Source of the DNA: Ailanthus altissimus
Lineage: Eukaryota; Streptophyta; Magnoliopsida; Sapindales; Simaroubaceae
DNA: 64,000 nt
NCBI GenBank assembly: GCA_946807835.1
Contig: OX327695.1
Coordinates: 27,014,501-27,078,500, forward strand
Direction of reading: 5' to 3'
Shown: positions 33,795 through 45,399 of the stretch, in pieces
Numbering within the stretch: the stretch's first letter is position 1
Layout: each line of letters starts with the position of its first letter
Made by a program: the position numbers and the translations under genes
The notes under the pieces: generated by a model
The model's input: only the letters and a program-made list of their open reading frames with translations
Databases searched by the model: none
Told to the model about the DNA's origin: nothing

Positions 33795-36068
33795 TATTAG
33801 GATTTGTGCTCATGTGTCATCCTAATTTTGTATAAATATTGTATTTTCATACTTATGTAATAAATAAATATTTCATTAAATCACTAATTAATTTTATTAG
33901 GTAAGATACTTGTAACATTTCAGATATTATATTGATCTGAAGGAGTTCAAATTAGGTTTAAAGAGTTAAAACCTTGTCTGAAATGGGATAAAGACTCGAG
34001 AATATACTAACAATAACATAATTATAAATAGTTGCAAGTATTGCTAGGAAATGTCATTGTGCAATTATGTTCTCAAATTAAATTTTCCAGATCTATTAGC
34101 ACCGATGCAGGGTCTATCAAATAAAATCGATTAATATAGGTCTATATCTGGATAGTCCAGATGGTTAATCATAGCAAATCATGAGTTTAGTGGAAGTTCG
34201 TATAGATATATATATATATTTAGTAAGGATTGGATACTAAACTAGACTCAATAAAGACCTCTAATAGATTTTCCATAAATCCGTCAGTGGAGGGTCTTCT
34301 CGAGTTGAGTAGTATTTGTGGTCCCGAAACCTGAGCATCACGGTGGGCTTATGAGTGATCTAACATACTTAAGCTCTACACATGTCAAATACCTTTCATG
34401 GTCTGGCCATTGGGTGTCGCGGGGTATGGTCTGATGCTTATGGAGTCCGGTGTGTGTAGATATGGGATCCGTTAGCTCATATGGGTGAGTTAAATATCCA
34501 GATGCTTTAAGATTATATTCTATGAAGTTTTATAGCCATAAGCATTTAACTCGGGAAAGAGTTTCCTATGGAGTAAATAATATTGTAAATGAATTTGTAT
34601 ATATTATTTATTGGAATACGAATCAAAAGAGATAAGTTTATGGTTGAGTAATAGGGGACTTGACGCTATTTGATCTATGTCTTCACTCTTTCAGGATATT
34701 AATGATGGAGGGATTGTATGAATATGGATTAACCTCAACTTGTATGGTTTAACTCGCTATTTTGTATTATCTATAACGTGTGTGTGTGGGGCATCGGTTA
34801 TGGACTTACAGAAATATTTCGTGAGATAAAATAGGTGTGAGCCTAGGGAATCTCACATATGAAGTGTACGCATTGAGCACATGGGTAGCGCACCGGATTG
34901 AATTGTTTGATCTGGAAAGTTTTCGAAAAAAGAGAAATTTATTTTAGGTTCTCTCGGGGAGTAGCTAAGGTTTAAGTATTAAATCTAAAATTGTACCAAG
35001 TGAGACTTGACACTTTTATCTATCTAGTGTATGTATCAAATTGTGCCAATAATTTATATGGGTACTAAATTGAGCATTGGTAGATATAGCTACCATTTAA
35101 ATAAAATAATTGTTGTTTTGTATAAATTAAATCAATTCGCCATTTATTTATTTCAAGGTCTCTCGGGGAGTAGTTAAGGTTTAAGTGTTAAACTTAAAAT
35201 TATATCAAATAAGACTTAACACTCTTATCTACTTAATATATGTCTCAAATTATGCCAATAATTAGTATGAGTACTAAATTGAGCATTAATAAATATAATT
35301 ATTATTTAAATTTAAAATTATTGTTATTTTATTTAAATGATATTAATTTGCCAAAAGGGGTGTAATTGATATTTTCTTTATAAGAATTTTGAAACCTAAA
35401 TGATTTTCGACAAAAGCAAATGAAATTGAAATAAATAGAAAAATGAACTTAGCCACCAATTTCTCCATTAACTAAAGTTGGTAAGTTGTTATTAGTTCTT
35501 TTATTTTATCTTTGTCATGCTAATTGTTAGCATGTGCTGTTTTCTTCAAATGTCATTTGAATAATATTTTGCCATTAATTTGTTTTGCAATTTGGCCACA
35601 ACAATACCTTGCCACTAACTCCTTTTTTTGAAGCATGAAGTATGCTTAGTCATGCTTCATGTAAATGGCTACCTATTATTTTTTTATTGGATGTATGGGC
35701 AGTAATTTTACTTATAAAAGGCATTTCATTCCTTTGTTGAAATGGTAGTGAATTTCTTTTGTTCCTTAGGTTAAGTGTTAACCTTAATAATTGTTCGAGA
35801 GAAAGAAATAAGAAAAAGAAGCAAGAGTTATTTCAAATAATTTCGAAAAGGAATGTTACTAATCTAGCTTGAGGAAGCCCACCACGTCCCAATTAGATTT
35901 GTTTAAAGTACGCTTCGAGGGTGAGTCCCCTAATCTCATTAGTGTAATGAGATTATTTTATTGTATGTTATATTTCTGCTATGTTGCATGTGAGACATGC
36001 AATATTATAAATTATTTAAAATACAGATATTTACCTATAGCACGATGCACCTGCACACAATACCAACA
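33795..36068 (+). repeat. Solo LTR nested between G2 RT and RNase H
   Basis: Starts TATTAGGATTTGTGC (mutated TGTTAGG) and ends CCAACA. Flanks are GATAG (33790-33794) and GATAA (36069-36073), a decayed 5-bp duplication. The G2 reading rejoins across it (KLTIAII then MQSLD). It is related to the C2/C3 LTRs and has the long-form block at about 34100-34880. Two similar segments, starting near 34955 and 35155 (CTCTCGGGGAGTAG), form an internal repeat of about 200 bp. The 35869-36210 frame spans the LTR end and is spurious. Confidence 0.8.
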
Positions 36069-37230
36069 GATAATAGCAATAGTGAGTTTGGCAATGAGTG
36101 TTCGGAATGCCTCCTCACACTCTTGTGTTTATATAAATTCAATATCTTTTAGTAGAAGGTTACACAATGGTCTAGATATTCCAGAAAATTTTTGTATAAA
36201 CCTCTTATAAAAGCAAGCGTGTCCAAGAAAAAATCGGACATCTTTTATCATTTTGGATGTAGGTAATTTAGATATTAATTCAATTTTGGTCTTGTCAACC
36301 TCTATTCCTCTTTCAGATATAATATGCCCTAAAATGATCCCTGAAGACCCCATGAAGTGACATTTCTCCCAGTGAGCACAAGTCCTTTTTCTTCACACCT
36401 ACTCAAAACAGCTTTAAGTTAAGTAGATATGAATCAAAAGAATCACCAAAAACAATCAAATCATCCATAAAAAATTTCATGTATTTTTCAATTATATCAA
36501 AGAAAATACTTAACATACAACGTTGAAAAATAGCTGGTTCATTACATAATCCAAATGGCATTCTACAAAAAAACATAAGTACCAAAAGAGTGTGTAAAAG
36601 TAGTTTTTTTTTTATTTTCTATAGCTATCTCAATCTGGTAATATCCTAAATACCCATCAAGAAAAGCATTAAAAGGGATGTCCAACTACACGTTCTAAAA
36701 TTTGGTCGATAAAAGGCAATATAAAATAGTTTTTCCTGATGGCTGTGTTTAATTTTTTATAATCAATGTAGCCAACTGCTTACTACCCTATTTGGAATAG
36801 GTATCCCATTCTCATTTTCTACAATAGTAACCTCAGATTTCTTAGGAACTACTTGAGTTGGACTTACCCATTGACTATCAGAAATTGGGTAGATTATACA
36901 TGCATCAAATAGTTTCAAAACCTCTTTCTTCACTACTTTTTTCATTGTTAGGTTAAGTCTTCTTTAAGGGTCCTTATGGAGTTGGGAACTTTCCTCTAAA
37001 TGAATTCTGTGAGAGCATATTAATGGATAAATACCTTTAATATCAGCTATGATCTAACCTAGTGTAGACTTATGTTCTTTTAATAATTTTATCAAATTTT
37101 CCTCTTGTTTAGCATTAAATTCAGAAGAAATGATGATAGAAAATGTATCACCTGGTCCTAAGAATATGTATTTTAAACTTTTGGGCAGTGAAAAAAACTC
37201 AACTTGTGGTGTCTTGGGGTTTGATGGTTT
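36069..37230 (-). pseudogene. G2 gypsy reverse transcriptase (broken)
   Basis: Athila/Tat-like RT in pieces. Frame 36763-36945: KKVVKKEVLKLFDACIIYPI, QWVSPTQVVPKKS. Frame 36403-36585: CRMPFGLCNEPAIFQRCMLS and the catalytic FMDDLIVFGD. Frame 36129-36353: GSSGIILGHIISERGIEVDK and FLGHACFYKRFIQKFSGISR. Upstream, SSEFNAKQEENLIKLLKEHK near 37100 is the pol linker. A deletion removes the TFTCPFGTY segment. Truncated at 37230 by C3 LTR sequence; no gag remains. Confidence 0.88.
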
Positions 37231-38112
37231 TGTTGGGGATCAAATATACAAAGGGTGTATGCATGTGCAATAGTATTTATTACAAAAATACGTATCTCAT
37301 ACATATTTGGCATAGCGAAACATTTAAAACATACAATAAACACATAATCATATATTAATCAAATTAATATATCAAAAGTAAAGTTGAGAAATCACTAGAA
37401 TGTGTAACGTTTTACACGTGTATATATAGAGTCCGCCCAGAGTCTCACTCGAAGGCAATTCTAGTCATCAACTTGGTAGGCTTGGTGAGTTAGAACAATA
37501 GCTCCTTTAATCCAACACAGAATTAACCCTTAACTCCAAATGACCGGTTCTTCTTTTCTTTTTTCCTTTCTCTCCAAAATAGAAATGAAACAAAGGAAAC
37601 AAATGCAACAATTGCATCTCATTTTTCTTGTTCCCGTAACTCACCCAAATATATCTTTATTTTAATTATTATAATAATATTATATATTAAAATAATATTA
37701 TTTAGCCACTTAAAGTAAAAATAATAATAAAAATAATATTTTACATATATAAATGCATGACAACTATCATGCACAAATATATATTATATTATAAAATAAT
37801 ATATTTTAATAGAAATTTTATGATTATTTAACAATTAAATAATCATAGTGTGAAATGACCATTTTGCTCCTCATAAATAGTTATCAAGTATACTCCTTAA
37901 CGAGTTCTACCAAATCCCACACTTGGGTAAACTCAATCAGGGTGCACAATGCACTATGTGTCATTAGACAATTAGACAATTAGTTAATAATAATTATTGA
38001 TTAATTGTTGTATTTAACGTTTAAACACGGACACGCACGTATTTTCGTAGTAGTGCTAGATATTACTGGATTAAATAATTTCCAGTACAATGCTCTAGTG
38101 CACAACGAGTAT
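37231..38112 (-). repeat. C3 LTR 3' part, inverted copy (left arm)
   Basis: The arm begins TGTTGGGGATCAAATA, the exact complement of the LTR end GATCCCCAACA found at 41862 and 48682. Read on the minus strand it follows the 3' LTR (47811-48682) throughout. The next bases to the left are G2 pol, not a primer-binding site. It forms an inverted repeat with 38132-41862. Confidence 0.8.
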
Positions 38113-38146
38113 ACTCCATATCGTGGGCAGCATATTCGTTGTGCAC
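38098..38146. repeat. Centre of the C3 LTR palindrome
   Basis: GTGCACAACGAGTAT (38098-38112) pairs with ATATTCGTTGTGCAC (38132-38146), 14 of 15 positions, around a 19-bp loop. Confidence 0.85.
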
Positions 38147-41100
38147 TGTGTCAACATGTCGAATTAATTTATTTTATTTAGCAATATCTAACACTATCAC
38201 TGGAATGCGTGTGTGTCTGTATTTAAGTGTTAAATACAATAATTAGTAAATAATTATTATTTATTAATTGTATAATAACACGTGACGCATTGTAGACCCT
38301 CGGTTGAGTTTATCCAAGTGTGGAATTTGATGGGATCCACTAAGGGTAGACTTGGTGTAGTAACCAGTATCCATAACCGGTAAGAATATGTATATTTATA
38401 TATATAAATATACGTATTTTATTTGCATGTGGGTGATCCTTGATTTATATATTGTTATTAGTAGTGTTTTTATAGGTTAAGGATATACTATTAGTATTGG
38501 GTTTATTTGCAAGACTTTGGAATTATTTTAGGGACCAAATTGTTATACTTTGAAAGTTTTGGGGGTGAATTCGTAAATACCAAAAATTAACCACTTAGTA
38601 TAAAAATACACTTTTAAAAACCCTAATTCTCTCATTTTGGTCGAGCTACCCATTTTTAGAGAGAGAAGAGAGAAATAAAGGAGAGAGAAAGAGAAGAAGA
38701 AGAAGAAAAAGAAGAAGAAATTGGAATTTTGGATCTTTAGAGGTATATCACAACTAATTATCAATTTATTGGTGTTAATTAAGTTAATTTCTTTAAGTTT
38801 TGATTTCTGGAAATATGTATAATTAAGGATTTGATGTGTATTTCGTTTGATGTTGTGAGAATTGATGATGATCTATAAGATAGTTTGATAAATCATGATG
38901 AATTATGGAATTTCTGCTGGATAACCTCTTGATCTAGGAATTTTATAAATTGTTGTGATTCGATTCTGGTTTTGAATTTTGAGTATATAAATTTAGACAT
39001 GTTTAGGATCATCTGAGACTTTGAATCGATTGAAAATCTCGGAAATTGAATTTGTAGTGAATTTACCAAAATGACCCTGAAATTCTGGAAATTTCCTGTG
39101 TAAACAGTATGATACAGTGGAAAATAATTTTTGACCTGCTGAATGATCTTTAAAAATTATGAATTTGTGGAATATGATAATTTTATATGTCTAATATGAT
39201 ATACTCGGAATTGAGAATTTGGATCAATGTGGTTGAAGTGTTATGAATTTCTAAAGTCTATCAGCTCATTGTAGTATTTGATTAACAGATTTTTAAAGTT
39301 ATGAAATAAAATAGTTTTAAAATACTTTTGGCAGTTATTTGGAAGCCAAATATTTATCATGGACTGAGATATGTGTCAAGAGTAATTATGTGGTAGTTTT
39401 ATAATTTTTGAGTTAGTATATGATGTTATAAAATTGGGAGATTGAATACTGTTCAGTAAGTATCTTGATCCTATCAGGTTTGTAGTTTGGATTCGATGGT
39501 GTGTATGGAATGGATTGTGTAGGCATTTTGATATAATATTAATATATAAGAAGTATATATGAGTCAAGAATGATATATTCTGATTTCGGAGTAATTGGAC
39601 ATCATTTGATGTATTAGAAATTTTTGTTAAGTGTAAGTGGTCAGAATGACAGGTTTTGAGAAACCAAATATTTAGACCAATTTGATGTGATAAATGCATT
39701 GTGTATAATTTTGTAAGCTATTTAAAGTATTTTGTGTGAATTGTGAGGCTTATGAAAGGATTAATCTCCATTGATAGGTTAAGGAGATTTAAGCCTTGTA
39801 GCTGAAAGTGTTAAGAGGTAAGTATACTAGACTTACTACTGGAATCACAATAAACATAATAATTGTTTTGTATGATTTTGTAAATGGGGTTAAGAATATG
39901 TTTATGATATGTCAAAGTATATTTTGATATGAAATGTGAATATATGTTTATGAATGTGAGCATTGACATTGAGCATGGACATACATGTGTTTTTGAAAGT
40001 GAGCTTTCCAAAATAAGATGCGTTTAACAAAGAAAGCTTTTGAAGTGTAATATGTCCATGAGAAATATTTTGTGATTTGAGGGTACTTGAACTCACTGTT
40101 AACTTAGTAGGCATTTTATGTGATTTGTGGAGCCTTTATGTGTGGCCTTTCCTTCGGGATTGGTATATGTTATGTGTTCCGTATGTAGGGAGGATCCTAT
40201 TGGTACCTAAAGGAAGAGTGAGTCATCACATTCGTGTGGTGGCGTATTGGTACATGTGAGAGGACTCACCGATGATCAGGGTGAGGGTTTGGCTTTTACC
40301 TTCGGGCATAAGCGTTATATATGTGTGATTTAAAGACCTCACTTGTACTATTCCTCTCATACGGTATGTCACCTACGAGTGACATTTGGCTCATTATGTG
40401 ATATGTGATATGTAAGTCCTACTAAGTAGTAGTCGAGTAATGGTATTTCTATTATGTGTTTTGAAAAAATGTGTAAGCGCTTACATGATATGTGATTTGA
40501 TAAGATTATGATTTTGATTGATCACAGCATATCATACATATGCATTGTGTACATATATGTATTTGTATTTGATATATGAAAAACTAGTATGCTTACTGAG
40601 TTTTATACTCATTATAGTTTATGGTGATTTCAGGTAAATAAGGTACATGTGTGCTTAGCGGATTTGGCAAGGCTTCTGCTGTTCCTTGGGTTCCCTAAGT
40701 TGTTAGGTTGCTAAGTGTTTCATTTGGGGACACGTGGGATAAGATATTTGATTTGTCCCTAGTGAATAAATACTTATGTATTATTTTATTGTGTGTGGTT
40801 GGATTTAGTTTAAGTTTCACCAAGTGTAGTAATGGATTGATTTTAAGTAAGAATTTGCAATGAATATATTCTGGGCTCCCGGTAACAAAGTTGCTACTGG
40901 TGACATAGTAGAGTGTTAATCTCTGAGAAAACTCTGCGTATCTCCGGTTTAATAATTGTCCCAGTCATAATTCAATTGCTATAATTCTGAAAGAAATTGA
41001 AATGAATGTTTAAATATTGTCAAGAGAAGTTTATATTTATATGTTAGGTTATGGTTGATTTTAGTGTTGAACTTACTAGCAACTTGCTAAGGATTTCTGT

Positions 41101-41862
41101 GTTGAATGAAAGTTGAAAATTTTGTGTAATATTATTTATGAGTGCATATGCAGTGAATGAATGTAAGTGATGTCGTGTGTCGGATCTTTTGGGTCTGGGG
41201 CGTGACACTTGGTAATTATTCATGAGGGATAAAATAGTTATTTCACACGATGATTATTTAATTGTTAAATAATCATAAATATTTTATTATTATATTATAT
41301 TTTATAATATTATTTTATTTCTTGGTGACAAATAGTTGTCACCCATTATATTTTATATATTATTTTATTTATATTATATTATATTAATATTTTATTATAT
41401 ATATATATAATGAGATGTGTGTGTATGGTAAAGTGTGTGTGTTTTACGAGAAATTGAGAAGGAAATGAAAATGTTTCATTTTTTTGGGGTGGTGTAATGA
41501 GAAGCAATTATGAATTATTTTATTCTCTATTTCTTATTCTTTTAGAGAAAATAATAAATACACACAATTGACTATTTTAGGGGTAAGAGTTAAACCCAAT
41601 GCTGGCTATGGAGCTACTGTTCTAGCTCGCCAAGCTCACTGTGTTGGTGATTAGAACTGACAATGAGTTGGTCTCCATGCCCACCGTATATTCTCCATGC
41701 AGTCTCAACACTACTAATATATTAATGTGATTAATATATTTTATTTATTATGTTTATTGCATGTGTAAATGCTTCCGTCGCATTTAATATGTATATGATA
41801 CATATTTTGGGCAATACACACAATTGCACATGCATACACCCACATATATTAGATCCCCAACA
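38132..41862 (+). repeat. C3 5' LTR (right arm), interrupted by a G1 solo LTR
   Basis: Pieces 38132-38355 and 41213-41862 join across the G1 insertion to match the end of the 3' LTR at 47811-48682. It ends GATCCCCAACA, four bases before the primer-binding site. The first 1.1 kb expected from the 3' LTR (TGTTAGGGATG...) is absent and replaced by the inverted arm. Confidence 0.8.
38356..41207 (+). repeat. G1 Ty3/gypsy solo LTR, complete
   Basis: A 2852-bp LTR from TGTAGTAACC to GGGGCGTGACA, with perfect target duplications CTTGG at 38351-38355 and 41208-41212. No internal sequence is present. The empty site GACTTGGTAACAATTC is visible in the 3' LTR near 47998-48013. The long GA/TC-rich tract 38655-38720 and the short open frames (38543-38764, 39376-39699, 40077-40259) recur in the other G1 copies as part of the LTR. 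A Tekay/Del-type origin is inferred. Confidence 0.92.
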
Positions 41863-41866
41863 GAAA

Positions 41867-41880
41867 TGGTATCAGAGCCA
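41867..41880 (+). other. C3 primer-binding site
   Basis: TGGTATCAGAGCCA, a perfect match to the initiator-Met tRNA primer-binding site of plant copia elements, four bases after the LTR end. Confidence 0.92.
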
Positions 41881-43080
41881 TTTATGACATATTTAGGTGT
41901 TGTTTGAGTGAATGGGTGCAAAAGGCCCAATGTAAATGGCACGTTTCAAGTGTTGAAACGAGTATGCCAATGGGCCCTGCCGCGCTAGAGGGTTGGTGCT
42001 GCAGCGCTGAGGATCTGGCACCGTGGCGCTAGCAAGCCCACGCTGGGGCGCTGGAAGTTCTGGAATTCGTGCCCCAGCGTTGATGGATTGACATCGTAGC
42101 GTCGGGGATTCGACCTTCCAGTGCTGCAGAGGTGCCATCCAGCACCACAGTGGGGGTATTGTTCACTTGAATAGTAACAGATGAACAGTATTATTTACTG
42201 TTCACAACTACAGTGTTTTGAATAGTATTTTAAAACTAATTTTGCATGTGTAGGTTTATGAGATGTAGTAATAAAGGTTATCAGTCTATATTATAAACTG
42301 GGGTTTATGAGATGTAGTGATAAGAGTTATCGGTTTGTATTATAAACTAAGATTAATTTTTCTGTGTTGGTAATCACAATGGGAGCCATACTAATAGAGA
42401 TTAGTTGTGCTTACATAGAAGAATTAATTAATTGAGAATCATCCTTCCCATGAGATGGAGACCTAGGATATAAACAAAAATCTCTCTTAATCAGATTAAA
42501 GAATATTACATTATGAGATAATGTTTTATTCTGATCAATCTTGTCAATACGGTGTTAGACGAGTCACGTCGGCCTTTTTCCAATATTACTACACCGTAAG
42601 AGACTTGGTCGGTTGGGCTTGGACTATACCGGTTAAATATGAGATGAGACAAACATATGCAAAAGTATTGCTACAGCATGAGGGTAATATCGGTAGCATA
42701 TATTTCATCATTGACAAGTTAATTTGGAATACATTTACCCAATATTGCTACAGCGTGAGGATAAGGTGTATTCAGGATTAAGTGGTAAGAGTTACATGAG
42801 ATGCAATTGACAAATGTTGTCTACCTGTTGGGTTTACAAAGGCCAATATTACTACAGTGTGAGACCCGAGTAAATTTCAATGAGATCTACTTCTCACCGT
42901 ATAGTTTAAAAGAGTTTAAACTATCATTTTTCCGTTCGAGAGATTACTGGGATTATGTAAAGTAGTGGGAGGGCATTTTAAATTAAAAATGTATAATTAA
43001 TATACCCATGATTTAAAACATTGTATTAGCATTTTAATGACTATTTCGTTTACATCTCCCGTTATTTGGGCCTATCAAGA
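41881..43080 (+). mobile_element. C3 leader region
   Basis: A GC-rich tract (41950-42160) of related words (GCCGCGCTAG, GCTGCAGCGCTGA, CCGTGGCGCTAG, GCTGGGGCGCTGG, CCCCAGCGTTG) is followed by AT-rich sequence collinear with the C2 leader (2900-4150, read in reverse). The region then carries four CAATATT-type motifs. No convincing ORF is present: the 42521-42781 frame simply spans the motif array. Confidence 0.65.
42581..42863 (+). repeat. Four spaced CAATATT-type motifs in the C3 leader
   Basis: Copies at 42581-42600 (CAATATTACTACACCGTAAG), about 42664-42682 (diverged at its 5' end), 42740-42759 (CAATATTGCTACAGCGTGAG) and 42844-42863 (CAATATTACTACAGTGTGAG). Start spacings are about 81, 78 and 104 bp, close to those in C2 read in the same direction (about 91, 78, 101). 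Confidence 0.75.
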
Positions 43081-43760
43081 ATAATGGCCATTACCAACTA
43101 ATTGATGTGTATAGTTGATGTAGTCCAACTCAAGGGTACTAGGAATTATTATGAGTGGCAGATGAATCTCAGAAATATTTTGGATTCAAAAAATTTTAGA
43201 TTCATTGTTGATCAGAGTTTGTCGTAAAGTATTAGTTTGTCGTAAAGTATTTCTAATAACACCTTTCTAGGGGATATGAGTAGAAAGGGTGTGACCATCT
43301 TTGTTCAGGGTGCTGCATTTTCTACTCCAAGTAAATCTAGTGAGACCAGATATGTGAGAAGAAGAAGATGAGGTAGAAACCCAAGATAAATTCTTAGAGG
43401 CAACATTCGTCCAAAGATCAACAAGAAAGCAATGTAGATGGAAAGTGTTTCCATTACAGTAAGGTTGAGTATTGAAAATACCACTACCCTGGAAACCTTA
43501 TAATTGTCAGAAAGACTCCTACAAGTTTGTGTTTAACAAACATAGACATTTCTAAGGTATATAATATCAGTACAAGCTAGGTATGAGATACCGTATACCC
43601 TATCATATCTGCAATATGTTGTAAGGATTAAGAGAGGCTAGAATGCAACAGCTTGTAGAAGTAAAGTTAAGAGTAGGAAATGGTAATTTCTTACAGGTCC
43701 AAATTGTTAGACAGCTTGACTTACTTTTCGTATACAATGCAATAGTTGTATTGCATAATT
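43081..43760 (+). pseudogene. C3 copia gag remnants
   Basis: Highly decayed. A Lys/Arg/Glu-rich stretch near 43355-43440 and a zinc-knuckle-like piece near 43440-43490 are consistent with gag, but no frame stays open. Confidence 0.5.
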
Positions 43761-43979
43761 AGTATAATATCCAAAACATCATCTGACAAATTGACTCTTA
43801 TTGTATTGCACAGTGAAGGATATTATATGAATATTAGGAATAATTTCTTATGTTCATGTGATATGAATGATGTTTTATTAGTTGAATGTCAGTTAATAAA
43901 TGGGTATGATATATAATTAGAGTTATCTGTAGATTAGAATCTTTAAATGATACGAAACTGGGTTTATAAGTTTAGGTCA

Positions 43980-45120
43980 TATAGGCGTGAGATGCCTAAC
44001 CTATCTGGTTAAGGATGGTTAGATACCTAATCTGACCATAAAGGCTTAACAAGTTTATGAATAATGTATTCACGGAGATGATCAAATATACCAGAATATA
44101 CATTACATCCCTTCAATTAGATCGAGGTAGTGAGTACATTAACAACAACTTTTCTGTTTGTTTAAAGGAGAATGATATTCTCACTCATTATAATCCTTCG
44201 AGTAATCTACAACATAATGATGTTTCGGTAAGGGGGAATTAGACTTTATTAGATATGGTCCAATTGATAATGAGTGTTGTCGATCTATATCTGTAAGATT
44301 ATGCTCCAAATACAGTTGCTTATTAAATAGAGTTCCATCAGAAGCTGTTCCTTCCATTCCTTATATGATACAGAAAGGAAGAAAGTCGTATCTTATATAT
44401 ATTAAGACTTGGGGCTATCCTGCTTACGTGAGAGTTACACAGTAGGGTATCTTGTTTTATAATAGTTACTCAACAAGATAAACAAGCACCCAAAAGGTAC
44501 ATGTATAGGTTTATTGTATATCCTATGATTACAATAGAATACTAATTCTATGATTCTGAGGGGCGAAGTTTGTTTGTTTCTCGATATACCACTATCTTAG
44601 AGGAAAAGTTTCTCATGGATAGTGACAGTCATAGAAAGATTAATTTTGATAAACTGAGGATGGGAACTTATGCTCAATTAAGTAGTGACCTTTTAGCACA
44701 CTCTCCAATTGGGTCGGAAAGGATTTTCGAGAAGCGATAGAATACTAATTCTACAAAGCGATATAATACCTTTTAACATACATGTATAGGTTCATTGTAT
44801 ATTCTATGATTATAATATAATAATAATTCTATAATTCTGAGAAGCGAAGTTTGTTCCTTTCTCGGTATATCACTATTCTAGAGGAAGAGTTTCTTATGGA
44901 TAGTGACAATCATAAAAAGATTGATTTTGATGGAGTCAATCTAGATATCAATGTACTGAGGATCAGAACTTAGACTTAATTAAGCAGTGACCTTTTAGCA
45001 CACTGTCCAATTGGGTCAGAAAGGATTTCTAGGTCACCTTTTAGTTATGTTTGATGCCTGAATGTGAACTTATAGTTTTCTTAGTAGAAGAAAATAATCC
45101 TTTGACCTATAAGGAGACGA
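43980..45120 (+). pseudogene. C3 copia integrase (broken, with internal duplication)
   Basis: Frame 44057-44242 matches the integrase core: FMNNVFTEMIKYTRIYI, SLQLDRGSEYINNNF, then ENDILTHYNPSSN; the L-D-R-G-S-E-Y stretch holds the second catalytic Asp. TLLDMVQLIMS follows near 44251. From about 44497 a segment of some 240-280 bp is tandemly duplicated (second copy from about 44779), starting at ATGTATAGGTTYATTGTATA. Confidence 0.75.
44497..45030 (+). repeat. Tandem duplication inside C3, about 282-bp period
   Basis: Both copies carry ATGTATAGGTT, GAAGTTTGTT, GGATAGTGACA and CCTTTTAGCACACT in the same order. The second copy has about 25 extra bases (GGAGTCAATCTAGATATCAA). Divergence between copies is substantial. 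Confidence 0.8.
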
Positions 45121-45214
45121 TGTTAGACATCAATTTAGAAAAATAGTAAAAAGTCATAAAAACAAAAATTGACTATATACATTAGAATCAAGTCTGGACT
45201 TGGTAAAGCTACCC

Positions 45215-45302
45215 GTGGGAATTGTTCTCATTGGTTGTAAAAGGTTTAATAAGAGGTAGTGGGAATTGTTCTCATTGGTTGTAAAAGGTTTAAAAAGAGG
45301 TA
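45215..45302 (+). repeat. 44-bp tandem duplication inside C3
   Basis: GTGGGAATTGTTCTCATTGG plus 24 further bases occurs at 45215-45258 and 45259-45302, with one difference noted (TTTAATAAG against TTTAAAAAG). Confidence 0.9.
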
Positions 45303-45399
45303 GTGGGAACCAGATGACAGGTAGAAACCTTCTAGGCCCTGTATTGGTTCTAGAAAGGTAATTCTCAATGATTTGGGATAAACTAAGAGGAAATCTTTG

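Noticed and set aside
35869..36210. 113-residue plus-strand frame
   Set aside because: Spans the end of a solo LTR and antisense G2 pol; chance open frame.
38543..38764. Poly-Phe protein frames at 1923-2141, 38543-38764 and 63754-63975
   Set aside because: They come from the GA/TC-rich tract of the G1 LTR; low complexity.
40077..40259. Conserved 60-residue frame MRVLELTVNLVG..., also at 519-701
   Set aside because: Identical frames lie in identical LTRs; sequence identity alone explains them. There is no codon-level evidence of selection and the G1 element internal region is absent.
41893..42138. 81-residue frame on the minus strand of the C3 leader
   Set aside because: Kept open by the GC-rich word array just after a primer-binding site; no homology and no conservation of the frame in C2.
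42581..42863. Possible CRISPR-like array
   Set aside because: Repeats are degenerate, only four, in a eukaryotic retroelement leader with homologous inter-motif sequence; not a CRISPR.
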